Made by a program: the position numbers and the translations under genes
Notes under the pieces: model-generated
Database searches by the model: none
What the model was told of the DNA's origin: nothing
What the model saw: only the letters and a program-made list of their open reading frames with translations
In this document: in pieces, positions 33,601 to 44,586 of the stretch
How the letters are laid out: each line of letters begins with the position of its first letter
Numbering within the stretch: position 1 is the first letter of the stretch
NCBI GenBank assembly: GCA_035772735.1
Contig: JASDFA010000019.1
Coordinates: forward strand, 68,424,001-68,488,000
Length of the DNA stretch: 64,000 nucleotides
Direction of reading: 5' to 3'
Source: Datura wrightii
Taxonomy: Eukaryota > Streptophyta > Magnoliopsida > Solanales > Solanaceae

Positions 33601-35160
33601 TTAAGATTTCAAAAACTAGTAATTTCTAGTAACTATGTTGTATAACTCCAAGAGTCTGATTATGATATTGGACTTAAAGATGATCCATGCTTATTTTCAT
33701 AAGCCAAGAGTGAAGAAAACTCCAAACTTTGGTATGATTCCATAAGGGAAGAGTTGGAATTTTTGGCCAAAAATAAAGTTTGAAATCTGGTTGAATTACC
33801 AGAAGGAGTCTGTACTATAGGATCCAAATGGGTTTATAAAACTAAAAGAGACTCATCTGGTAATCTTGAACGATATAAAGTAAAACTTGTAGCCAAAGAT
33901 TTCACTCAAAAGGATAGCATTGATTACCGCGAAACCTTCTCTCCAATGTCTAACAAAATTTCATTAAGAATAATCATGGCATTAGTAGCTCAATTTGATT
34001 TATAGCTACATCAAATGGATGTGAAAACAATATTCTTGAAGAGGAGGTCTACATGCGACAGCCTAAAGGATATTGTGATAAGGATAAAAGTCACCTTGTT
34101 TGTAAGTTGAGTAAATTAATTTATGGACTAAAATTGGCTTTCCGCTAGTGGGTGTATTAAATTTCATAATGTTGTTTCTCCATTCGGATTTATGGAGACA
34201 TTATTGATCAATGTATATACCTTAAGATAAGTGGGAGAATATATTTTTCTAGTCTGATATATGGATGACATTTACTTGCTAGTAGTGATTTGGGATTGTT
34301 GCATGAGATGAAACAGTTCCTTATCCAGAATTTTTAAATGAAGGATATGGGTGAAACCTCCTATGTCATTGTCATATAGATTCACACATATATATCTCAA
34401 AGATTTCTAGGACTATCTCAAAGGGCCTACATTGAAATAATTCTAGAAAGATATGGAATAAAGAGTTATTCATCAATAACAGCACCCATAATTAAAGGTG
34501 AAAATTTTTCACTGAATCAATACCTGTAAAATGCATTGGAACAAGAGCAAATGAAAGGCATTTCTGTACATTTAACTTATTGGGAGCCTTATGTATGCAC
34601 AGGTATGCACTAGACCTAATATTGCCTTTATGGTAGGAATGCTTGGCAGATATTAAGGTAATCCTGGTCTTGATCATTGGAAAGCTGGTAAAAGGGTTTG
34701 AGATATTTGCAACGAACCAAGGATCATAATCTTACATACAAATATTCTAACTCATTCGAGGTAATTGGATTTCAAACCCTGATTTGGGTGGATGCAAAGG
34801 CAGTGGTATATCTACTTCTGGGTACATTTTTCTCCTTGCTAGAGGTGTTGTGTCTTGAATAAGGATAAAATCATTGTCGCAACATCCATAATGGAAGACA
34901 AATTTATAACATGCTTTTAAACTACATCACAGGGTTATGGTTGAAGAATTTTATTTCGAGCCTTAAAATTATCGATTCCATTTCACGGCCATTAAGAATG
35001 TTTTGTGATAATTCAACTGCAGTATTTTTTTCTAAGAATAATAAAAGTGGCAGCGAAGTAAGCACATTGTCATAAAATATTTGATGGTTAGAGACTATGT
35101 CAAGAAGCAAGATGTGAGATTTGAACAGTTAGTACTACTTCGCAATTTGAACAGCTAATA
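33601..35160 (+). pseudogene. Copia reverse transcriptase-RNaseH (degenerate)
   Basis: RT motifs in broken frames: GSKWVYKTKRDSSGNLERYKVKLVAK (about 33820), FSPMSNKISLRIIMAL, LHQMDVKTIFL (first catalytic Asp) and KGYCDKDKSHLVCKLSKLIYGLK. The YMDD box is at about 34258-34269. RNaseH-like remnants follow to about 35120 (FCDNSTAVFFS). There are numerous TAG/TAA stops and frame changes. Domain order integrase then RT confirms Ty1/copia. Confidence 0.8.
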
Positions 35161-35560
35161 TTTTCAAGGTTCATGTAAGCCGTAGGGGTTTTGGTAACTC
35201 ATTTTAGTCTTGCTTTGTACTCTAATATTTTGTCTAAACATTATCATTTCTTTGAGATATATGACAGTGCACATTTATTTTCGTGTATTATATTGTGATC
35301 ATTGGATCAATAAAGTTGGACTCTGAATAACTCATATTAAGCTCATTCATAAAGTTATCAGACCCTTTTTTAGAATATATTATACTTTGTAATAATTGGA
35401 AGAAAGTATTTGATTAAGAGCATGACCGTTATGATTCATGTATCAATTTCTTTTAATTAAAGTGATTATTGCATAACAATTTAGTCGAGTGAATAAAGTT
35501 CATGGTTGTATTGTTGTGTTTATCACTCATAATGAATAATCTGGTTATAATATGTGGACT
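35161..35560 (+). other. Copia 3' untranslated stretch
   Basis: AT-rich, no frame. It ends GTGGACTAAGTAGGAGAATG, the sequence that usually precedes the 3' LTR in this kind of copia element. Confidence 0.6.
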
Positions 35561-35571
35561 AAGTAGGAGAA
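35561..35571 (+). other. Copia polypurine tract
   Basis: AAGTAGGAGAA immediately before the LTR start TGTAAAAGAAAACG. Confidence 0.65.
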
Positions 35572-35718
35572 TGTAAAAGAAAACGTCTCTTATTAGAGAT
35601 AATTATATGGTCCATATATTTGGAAATAAATTATTTACCTTATCTTCTAAGTAAATAATATTTATGACAGATAATAATTTTGGTTATGCGTATATGGGAG
35701 TTTTTTAATGGAAGGAAA
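35572..35718 (+). repeat. Copia 3' LTR, first part
   Basis: Begins TGTAAAAGAAAACGTCTC and is cut by E3 at GGAAA (35714-35718). It resumes at about 44310. No 5' LTR is in the window for comparison. Confidence 0.65.
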
Positions 35719-37109
35719 TGTCACACCCCGCCTTGGGGGGTATGACTGGCACCTGGTGCCCTACCGGGACCTGAACTGCTGGACTGCTAAGCCTGGGCAC
35801 ATCTGGTGCCTGGCTGGCTCTAACTCATATTTCTGGAAACAAAGGGCTATATAACGGCTGTAAACACAGCCCCCGGCCCATTGGCCTATAGCCTCTTGTA
35901 CCTGTACTAACAGCTGACCAGAAACATATCAATTCAGGGAAACCTATGCGGGCCGACAAGGCCACCATGCTGTCTAGTTATCTATAACTCAATCATGAAG
36001 TACTAGAAAGCTACGTGACCAGCAAGGTCACCACTACTGGCAAACTATGGCCCCACACGGCCAACATAAAGGAAAGAAAGAGTACTGACAGCTATACAAC
36101 TGCACGGCCTCACACAACCGGCTCATATGACTACAGGGAGATATATACAGACTGCAAGCCTCTAGGAATAACAATAGAAATGGTCGGGACAGGGCCCCGA
36201 CCTACCCGTACTATACAATAAAAGAAACTGGAATACACCTCTGGGATTCAGTCTCCGGATAACAGGAGCTGAATACTCGATCGCTGACAGGAATCACGTA
36301 GTATCGCCTGCTCATCTATGAGTACCTGCAGGCAAGTAATGCAGCGCCCCACCGGGCGTCAGTACCGCTGGTACTGAGTATGTAAAGCAATAACTGAAAG
36401 CAAAATCTGAAAACAACAATGTAACTGATGAAACTGAAGTAAGAATAATTAGATTAACTGTCTGATAATGTAAGTCATACCTTCTCTCATTTATACGGAA
36501 AGGAAATAGGGGTCGTGTCTGGGGGCGTATCACTCAAATGCTGATCTACTCATATCTAACGTGACATGACATAACATAACAAAACATAATATAGCACACA
36601 CAAACCTTACCCGGCCCCCATAAGCCGGGGGGTACAACCAGCACAGAATCTACACCCCTACCCCGGTCATCCCATCTCCTATAACCCTGTAAGCGTCCTA
36701 CCGATCCCCTGGGTATGCACTTGGGCTCGTGGAGCCCCTGACTATAACTGCATCTGAGTCCGAAGGACTCCTGAATCAACACCCGAGCGTATCCGCTCGA
36801 CAGGGGTGTGTAAAAGCCGACCAAGGCATAATATGGGGAAAACTGGCATCCCATCTTCATCCCCTGTGGGACGGCATGCCACTCCGTAGAGTGACGTATC
36901 CTCGTCCTCTGGCGGACGAGTCGATACAGCTATAAACCCTGGGGCGGTCATGGATGCTAGGTAGTCCAACCCCAAACAATACAACGGTCTCAACTAGCAA
37001 TACTGTCTGCATATCTCACATGCTGAGGCTAATAGGGGTAAAGTATCATATATATTACATGCTGAACTAGTGATAGTAATCTGTACGTATTTAATACGTG
37101 CTGAGGCTG

Positions 37110-37143
37110 GTAAAAAAAAAATATATACATATATATATATATG
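37110..37143. repeat. AT microsatellite
   Basis: An A-run followed by (AT)n, about 33 bp, inside the E3 3' LTR. The corresponding part of the 5' LTR is deleted. Confidence 0.85.
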
Positions 37144-38116
37144 AATATAATCTTCTGCCAGACTGTTCTGGGGCTAATACTGAACAGGATATAGTATTTC
37201 TGCTGGAAACCATGTTGTATACTGAGTTTCTATAGTAGCATGATTTACTAGTTCTAATGTGCTTTCTAGCTTCACTTTAACTTGTCGTTCTATTTCTGAA
37301 ATGTCTTACAGTTATTACATTGCTTTACTGAGTTTCAACTGAATACCATGATATCCTAACATTCTGTGTCACATCACATACTGAGCATACTGTGCAGATT
37401 CTAACACTTGTATTAGGATCTATATCGGGCTAACAAGTTTTGTGCAAATTATAACTCGATACCTCCAATACCGTACCAACATTCATAATAAGCATAACAC
37501 ATGACTTCTGAACATTCTACCGGCCTTTAAATTACTGTACTGTACCGAGGTTACTTAACTTGCCGAGGAAACTAGCTTTACATACCTTATTCTTGAACTA
37601 TTCGTCTGTCGGACGAGACTCGGCCGGTTCTTCAACTATTTTCTCCCAACTGCATTCATAAATATGTCAATTAATGTTAAATACAACTTTATTTTAAAAG
37701 GCAACGTCACTTTCGATATCGTTTATAGCCTAAACTTAGGCTTATCGAAAGACAGCCGGAAACTTGCTATTTTTCAAAGGTCCATAAGGGAGAAATACTC
37801 ACTTTACAGCTAGGAACACATAGACACTAATTTAGAGCAATTCCACTTACCTTAGCTCGATGGATCGACGATTCGTCGGCCGTATTTCACGAAACTGAAT
37901 CCATAGGAATGCTCTCTGCTGCTAAATACCTCAGTATCTGGAGTTAATTTGAGTTTAGGCAACGTTTAGCAGCGTAATCGGATGAAAATTATATTATTTC
38001 TTTGATCCTTTTTCCTTCTCTGCGTTTGCTCTCTGTTTTCTGGAAATTTATATGAGTTAATTCTAAAATAAACCGAAGTGGGGCTTTATATACTTGGGCC
38101 TGGACAAGGCCAAACA

Positions 38117-38199
38117 TGTCACGGAGCCAACGCGGAGCCCTCTCCTCCTTGACACGCTGCCATCGCAGAGGGGCTCTGCCTCGGCTCCTTCCGCGATGG
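38117..38199 (-). promoter_or_regulatory. CG-rich hairpin module in E3 3' LTR
   Basis: TGTCACGGAGCCAACGCGGA at the start, then CTCCTTGACACG as the opposing arm, followed by CCATCGCAGAG..CTTCCGCGATGG. Both hairpins of the Athila module are recognisable, with the loop core AACGCGGAG conserved. It lies directly upstream of TATATAAA on the minus strand. Confidence 0.65.
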
Positions 38200-38320
38200 T
38201 TCGACAGGTTTCTCGTCCGATCTTTTCCCGGGCCTTTCTCCAGCACGTATGGCCTTCAAATATGCTTAACCAACGTGCGAATAGGTCGTCTAGGTACCGG
38301 GAATTCTACGGGGTATAACA

Positions 38321-38334
38321 TTTTCCCCCCCTTA
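38321..38334 (-). other. E3 polypurine tract
   Basis: Minus strand AAGGGGGGGAAAA, adjacent to the 3' LTR, preceded by the CATTCGAGGACGAATGTTCTT block. Confidence 0.85.
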
Positions 38335-38583
38335 AGAACATTCGTCCTCGAATGTACACTGTAATCTAGAGAACTACTTACTTTACTTTCTAGAAAAATT
38401 TCGGCAGAGTTTCCCCTGTAATATGGACTATAGTAAAAACCTGAAATGCAAAAAAGTCCAACACAGGCACTGCACATAATATTCTAGGATCCACTGGATA
38501 ACTAAGTATCAATCTTTCTCATTTACACACATACAACTATAAGGTACTGCATAAGTAATAATACGGAAATACCTGTCGCCTGA

Positions 38584-39105
38584 CTAGGCCTGAAATAGGT
38601 GAGGGTATCTGGCTTTCATATCTTCTTCAGCTTCCCACGTCATTTCCTCACGGTTCCTGCTACGCCACAATACTTTGACAGATGCAACATCTTTAGTCCT
38701 CAACCTGCGAATCTGTCTATCTAAGATAGCTACGGGAACCTCTTCATATGCTAACTCTTCTGTGACCTGGACATCCTGAACTGGAACTACTATAGAAGGG
38801 TCCCCTACGAACTTCCTCAACATAGAGACATGGAATACTGGGTGAACAGATGCTAACTCTGGAGGCAAGTTTAATTCGTATGCAACTCGGCCTATTCTTC
38901 GCCGAATCTGATATGGTCTAATGAATCTCGGGCTAAGCTTGCCTTTCTTGCCAAACCTCATTACCCCCTTCATCGAAGATACTTTCAGATATACCCAGTC
39001 ATTTACCACAAATTCTAGATTTCTGCGTCGCACGTCTGCATAAGACTTCTGGCGGCTCTGAGCAGTCAGTAAACATTCCCGGATAAGCTTTACCTTTTCC
39101 TCCGA
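38584..39105 (-). pseudogene. pol: E3 integrase C-terminus with chromodomain
   Basis: After a TAG (39106-39108) the frame continues unbroken: KSYADVRRRNLEFVVNDWVYL, GRVAYELNLPPELASVHPVFHVSML (GPY/F-type module), then AILDRQIRRLRTKDVASVKVLW..EMTWEAEEDMKARYPHLF, a chromodomain. The ATG at 39033 is internal. The chromodomain is the basis for calling this a chromovirus of the Tekay/Del group. Confidence 0.9.
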
Positions 39106-40230
39106 CTACCGAACAATGTCTGGGCCGACCAATGCTGATTCTCCTATTTCAAACCAACCAATCGGCGATCTACATTTTCGCCCATATAATGCTTCAAAGG
39201 GCGCCATCTGAATAGCTGAATGGTAGTTGTTATTATAAGCAAATTCGATTAACAAAAGATGCTCATCCCAGCTACCCCCAAAATCTAGCACACACGCTCG
39301 TAGCATATCTTCGAGCGTCTGAATTGTACATTCAGCCTGCCCATCTGTCTGAGGATGGAATGCTGTGCTCAAGTTAATCTGTGTTCCCAAACCTTTCTGA
39401 AACGACTGCCAGAATCTAGCTGTAAACTGTGCTCCCCTATCTGAAATGATGGACACCGGCACTCCATGCAATCTAACTATTTCTCTGATATATAATTCGG
39501 CATAATCCTCAGCCGAGAAGGTAGCCTTCACTGGCAGGAAATGAGCTGATTTTGTCAGTCTGTCAACTATTACCCAAATGGAATCATTTCTACGTCTAGT
39601 ACGGGGTAACCCTGTTACAAAATCCATGTTTATCGCTTCCCATTTCCACATAGGCACCGTTATATCTTGCGTCAGACCGCCCGGTTTCTGGTGCTCTGCT
39701 TTCACCTGCTGACAGTTAGAACATCTAGATACAAATTCGGCTATCTCAGCTTTCATACCTGGCCACCAGTAAATTTCTCTGATGTCGTGGTACATCTTGG
39801 TCGCTCCTGGATGGAGGGAATAGCGAGCGTAATGTACCTCATGCATGATCCGCCCGCGAAGCCCTGAAACATTCGGGACACAGAGGCGGCCCTTATAGCG
39901 TAGCACATCAGCCTCAGTTATCTGAAAATTTGACTCCTTACCTCTCTGAATTCTATATCTGAGTTGGACTAAATTAGGATCCTCGTACTGTCGTTCTTTT
40001 ACCTCTGTAACTAATGATGACACAGCAGAATTCTGAATTACTGCTCTATTATTTTCTGTTTCCATTATTCGAACGGCTAAACCAGCTAACTGATAAATTT
40101 CTTTGGCTAACTTCCGCTTCTCAGGTCGCAAATAATCCAAACTCCCCATTGATTTACGGCTCAGGGCATCTGCTACAACATTAGCTTTTCCGAGGTGGTA
40201 TAGAATATTCACATCATAATCTTTTAATAG
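39106..40230 (-). pseudogene. pol: E3 integrase zinc domain and catalytic core
   Basis: 368 codons open from an internal ATG (40212). The end of RNaseH (KANVVADALSRK), zinc domain (HEVHYARYSLHPGATKMYHD..CSNCQQVK), core Asp in NMDFVTGLP, Asp in IISDRGAQFT, and Glu in DGQAECTIQ with Cys where E4 has Arg just after it. The catalytic triad is complete. The frame begins after TAG 40231-40233 and ends at TAG 39106-39108. In the ancestor it was joined to the neighbours in one frame. Confidence 0.9.
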
Positions 40231-41943
40231 CTACAACCAGCGGTGTTGCCGTAGATTCAACTCCCTCTGAGTGAAAATGTACTGTAAGCTCTTATGATCT
40301 GTGTAAATATCAACATGGACGCCGTACAGGTAATGCCTCCACATCTTTAAGGCGTGGATTACTGCGGCCAATTCCAGGTCGTGGGTAGGATAATTCTTTT
40401 CATGTTTCCTCAGCTGCCTGGAAGCATATGCAATTACTCTACCATGCTGCATCAACACACAACCTAATCCGACACCTGACGCGTCACAATAGACTGAATA
40501 ACCTTCTGTGCCTTCCGGCAATGCTAATACTGGGGCGGAGGTTAATCTGTCTTTTAGTTCCTGGAAGCTCTGCTCACATGCCTCTGACCATTGAAACTTT
40601 GCTGCTTTCTGTGTCAATTTGGTCAGAGGTGCCACAATGGTTGAGAACCCTTCAACGAACCTCCTGTAATACCCTGCCAATCCCAGAAAGCTACGAACTT
40701 CAGTTGGAGTGGTAGGCCTAGGCCATGACTTAACTGCTTCTATTTTCTGCTTGTCTACCTGAATACCAGCGTCTGAGATGATATGCCCTAAGAAGGCCAC
40801 TGAGTTAAGCCAAAATTCACACTTAGAAAATTTAGCATACAGCTGACGGTCCTTGAGAATCTGGAGCACTGTCCGCAAATGAGTCCGGTGATCTGCTTCA
40901 GAGCGAGAATACACTAGAATGTCATCAATGAATACTATCACGAACAAGTCCAGGAAAGGTCTGAAAATACTGTTCATCAGGTCCATGAAGACTGCTGGGG
41001 CATTCGTTAACCCGAAGGACATAACTAGAAATTCAAAATGTCCATATCGGGTCCTGAACGTTGTCTTAGGAATATCTCTCTCACGTACTCGGACCTGGTG
41101 ATATCCGGACCGCAAGTCAATCTTAGAAAAGTATCTAGCTCCCTGTAACTGATCAAATAAGTCGTCAATTCTGGGGAGCGGGTACTTCTTCTTTTTTGTA
41201 ATTTTGTTTAGTTGCTGGTAATCTATGCACATTCGGAGCGAGCCATCTTTCTTTCTTACGAATAAAACTGGCGCACCCCACGGTGAAGTACTCGGCCTGA
41301 TGAAACCTTTATCCAACAAATCTTTCAACTGCTCCTTTAATTCTCTGAGTTTTGCAGGAGCCATACGATGGGGAGGAATTAATATCGGTTGAGTGCCTGG
41401 TAACAAGTCAATAGCATAGTCTATTTCCCTTTCTGGGGGAATACCAGGTAACTCGTCAGGAAACACATCAAGAAATTCATTCACCAATGGAACAGACTGG
41501 ATTGTCGGAGATTTTGCTTGGACATCCTGGACTCTGACCAGATGGTAAATACATCCCTTAGATATCAACTTTCTCGCCTGAAGGTAGGAAATAAACCTAC
41601 CTTTTGGCGTAGCGGTGCTGCCCTTCCACTCCCGCACAGCTTCTCCTGGGAAGTGGAATCGGATTGTCTTGGTCCAACATTCAACATTGGCAAAACACGG
41701 TACTAACCAGTCCATACCCATTATAGCATCAAAGTCTATCATTTCTAACTCGACCAGATCTACTGTGGTCTGACGGTCAGCAACCTCTACTATACACCCG
41801 CGGTAGATTGGGCTAGCTGTGATAGAGTCACCGACGGGCGTGGGTACTAAGAAGGGCTGCTGCAATGATTCTGGTGCAATACTAAACTTTCGTGCCACAA
41901 ATGGAGTAATATAGGACAAAGTAGACCCTGGATCAATCAACAC
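40231..41943 (-). pseudogene. pol: E3 protease, reverse transcriptase and RNaseH (570 codons open)
   Basis: Starts at the protease active site (LIDPGSTLSY, Asp4), with a Pro in place of the usual Ser/Thr after Asp, as in E4. The second protease motif is FDAIMGMDWL. RT has SKIDLRSGYHQ (Asp276), FRTRYGHFEF and FIDDILVYS (338-341). RNaseH has YCDAS (Asp487), DLELAAV (Glu524) and YTDHKS (Asp549). All these residues are intact. Flanking in-frame stops (TAA 41956-41958, TAG 40231-40233) isolate it, so it is classed as part of a dead polyprotein. Confidence 0.92.
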
Positions 41944-43203
41944 ATAAGCAGGGTGTTAGCAGATGGTTAACATACCTGTCACAACATCAGGCGACGCTTC
42001 TGAATCTTGCCTCCCTGGTAAGGCATATGTGCGGCTTGGACCCGCACCTGTATTGGAGGCCCCTGATCTGCCCCGACCCCTGCCTGCTGAAACTGAGGGC
42101 CTGCGCCCTATCGAGGATGCTGTGGCTCGTGACCCTATAGATGCTCTATCCTGTCTATCTCGGTCCTCTTGACCTCTGGCTGGGCAATCTTTCATCAAAT
42201 GGCCTTCTTGGCCACAAGTATAACATGCGGTGGAACCATACCTACATGCTCCAGGATGGCGTCGACTGCATATAGGGCAAAGCGGTGGGGTATACTTACT
42301 CTGCTCCGCCCTCCTCTATAATGGTGAATCTGCCATCTGCGAGCCTCTACCAGTCTCTGACTGCCCCCTGCGGCTGAATCTACCCCCCTGCGACTGCGGC
42401 GGAGGCGGGGGCCTGGGCGGCCTATCTAACAATCGTGGCCTGGGTCCTCCCCGGGCCTCCCTCTGTAACTCAACTGGCCTGTCCCGGCGACGCTGTTCCT
42501 GATTAACCCTCCTGATCTCCCGTTGTCGCTGTCTGATGCCCTCAATATTCTGGGCAAATGCCTGAACTCGAGCAATGTCCATGTCCTCTCACAGTATGGC
42601 TGTAAAACAAGTCTCAACGTATTCTGGATTCAACCCCATGATGAAGCGCTGTACTCTGGATGCCATGGTATCAACAAAGGCTGGTGCATACCGGGCCAAA
42701 GAATCAAACCGCAAGGAATATTCCCAGACACTCATGGCCCCCTGCTCCAGGTGTAGGAACTGGTCTACCCGGGCCTGTCGAATCTCCCGCGGCAGATAAT
42801 AATCCAGAAAGGCTCCTGAAAAGCTGGACCAGGTGGGAGGGGAAACATCTCTCCCTCGGGACTTTTCCCAGCTTTCATACCATAACACAGCGATATCCCG
42901 TAACCGGAATGCTGCCAACTAAATTAATTCGGTAGGCGTTGCATGCATAACCCTGAAGATTCTCTGCATTTGATCCAAAAAATCCTGAGGGTCCTCTGTC
43001 CGATCCGTACCTGTAAACTGTGGGGGATTCAGGGCTAAGAACTCTCGGACCCTCGAACTATCGGGCCCTCCTGATAATTCTGCAACTGTAGATGGCATTG
43101 GCTGACGCTGAGCAGCCATCATTTGTGCTAACATAACTACAACACTGGCAGACTGTTCTGGGTCTAATACTGAACAGGATATAGTATTTCTGCTGGAAAC
43201 CAT
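41944..43203 (-). pseudogene. gag: E3 gag with chimeric LTR-derived start
   Basis: One frame with stops at 42919 (TAG), 42589 (TGA), 42316 (TAG) and 41956 (TAA). Capsid: VREFLALNPPQFTGTDRTEDP, LAAFRLRDIAVLWYESWEK, YYLPREIRQARVDQFLHLEQG, FIMGLNPEY. Arg/Pro-rich linker. Knuckle CYTCGQEGHLMKDC at about 42220. The first codons (43203-43149) lie in LTR sequence: the ATG and about 18 residues are read from LTR bases that also occur at 37159-37212, so the native gag start has been deleted and replaced. Confidence 0.88.
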
Positions 43204-44309
43204 GGTGTATGCTGAGTTTCTATAGTAGCATGATTTACTAGTTCTAATGTGCTTTCTAGCTTCACTTTAACTTGTCGTTCTATTTCTGAAATGTCTTACA
43301 GTTATTACATTGCTTTACTGAGTTTCAACTGAATACTATGATATCCTAACATTCTGTGTCACATCACATACTGAGCATACTGTGCAGATTCTAACACTTG
43401 TATTAGGATCTATATCGGGCTAGCAAGTATTGCGCAAATTATAACTCGATACTTCCAATACCGTACCAACATTCATAATAAGCATAACACATGACTTCTG
43501 AATATTCTACCGGCCTTTAAATTACTGTACTGTACCGAGATTACTTAACTTGCCAAGGAAACTAGCTTTACATACCTTATTCTTGAACTATTCGTCTGTC
43601 GGACGAGACTCGGCCGGTTCTTCAACTATTTTCTCCCAACTGCATTCATAAATATGTCAATTAATGCTAAATACAACTTTATTTTAAAAGGCAACGTCAC
43701 TTTCGATATCGTTTATAGCCTAAACTTAGGCTTATCGAAAGACGGCTGGAAACTCGCTATTTTTCAGAGGTCCAAAAGGGAGAAATACTCACTTTACAGC
43801 TAGGAACACATAGACACTAATTTAGAGCAATTCCACTTACCTTAGCTCGGTGGCTCGACGATTTGTCGGCCGTATTTCATGAAACTGAATCCGTAGGAAT
43901 GCTCTATGCTGCTAAATACCTCAGTATCTGGAGTTAATTTGAGTTTAGGCAACGTTTAGCAGCGTAATCGGACGAAAATTATATTATTTCTTCGATCCTT
44001 TTTCCTTCTCTGCGTTTGCTCTCTGTTTTCTGGAAATTTATATGAGTTAATTCTAAAATAAACCGAAGTGGGGCTTTATATACTTGGGCCTGGACAAGGC
44101 CAATGTGTCACGGAGCCAACGCGGAGCCCTCTCCTCCGTGAAACGCTTCCATCGCGGAGAGGCTCTGCCTCGGCTCCTTCCGCGATGGTTCGACAGGTTT
44201 CTCGTCCGATCTTTTCCCGGGCCTTTCTCCAGCACGTATGGCCTTCAAATATGCTTAACCAACGTGCGAATAGGTCGTCTAGGTGCTGGGAATTCTACGG
44301 GGTATAACA
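43149..44309 (-). repeat. E3 5' LTR, truncated (1161 bp)
   Basis: Matches 37159-38320 almost base for base. The left (R/U5) 1440 bp, PBS and leader are missing. The junction is GGCAGACTGTTCTGGG at 43147, next to gag. TATATAAA (minus) is at 44075-44082. Confidence 0.9.
44106..44188 (-). promoter_or_regulatory. CG-rich hairpin module in E3 5' LTR
   Basis: GTGTCACGGAG / CTCCGTGAAAC arms, then a second hairpin with 10-bp arms CCATCGCGGA / TCCGCGATGG. It lies 24 bp upstream of the TATA box on the minus strand. The second hairpin is perfect here but altered in the 3' LTR copy. Confidence 0.65.
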
Positions 44310-44317
44310 GGAAACTA

Positions 44318-44584
44318 TCCCTTTGTTTCATTTTAATTGCTAGAATAAGATTTGCACACTCATTAACAAAAAAATTAATAGGGATGATAATTTGACTAAT
44401 ATAACCCTATTAATTTTTTGAAAACATAAAATAGTAATTCTTTTCATATTTTAAAATGATTTTAAGTACTAAGAGTAGAATTGACAAAAAACATGATTAA
44501 TTATCTCTTGAATTTTGAAACTAGCAAGTATTTTGAAATAGGTACTTTTAGTATACCTAACTATTAAAATGGAACGAAGGGAGT
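44318..44584. mobile_element. Probable Stowaway-like MITE (about 267 bp)
   Basis: Imperfect terminal inverted repeats: TCCCTTTGTTTCATTTTAAT at the left, and the right end reads as CTCCCTTCGTTCCATTTTAA on the other strand. TA flanks both sides (44316-44317, 44585-44586). AT-rich, no frame. The termini resemble the CTCCCTCCGT ends of Stowaway MITEs. It lies two bases from the E3 target duplication. Confidence 0.6.
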
Positions 44585-44586
44585 TA

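Larger units (their letters stand above)
35719..38320 (-). repeat. E3 3' LTR (2602 bp)
   Basis: Plus-strand ends TGTCACACCCC and GGGTATAACA. The TATA box (minus TATATAAA) is at 38085-38092 with a CG-rich hairpin module 25 bp upstream of it. It holds an AT microsatellite at 37110-37143. The section 37159-38320 has a nearly identical partner at 43149-44309; 35719-37158 has none. Confidence 0.9.
35719..44309 (-). mobile_element. E3: chromovirus, nearly complete but 5' LTR half deleted
   Basis: Minus-strand element with perfect TSD GGAAA (35714-35718 and 44310-44314) in the copia 3' LTR. The 3' LTR is complete (2602 bp), while the 5' LTR keeps only its U3-side 1161 bp and runs straight into gag, so R/U5 and PBS are lost. 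gag-pol is one continuous frame with no frameshift but six in-frame stops, with knuckle, protease, RT, RNaseH, integrase and chromodomain. It is a different family from E1/E2/E4 by LTR and protein. It cannot prime cDNA from this copy. Confidence 0.92.

Noticed and set aside
37159..44309. The 1.16-kb repeat 37159-38320 / 43149-44309 as the true LTR of E3
   Set aside because: The left copy extends to TGTCACACCCC at 35719 beside the GGAAA duplication, so the right copy is truncated.
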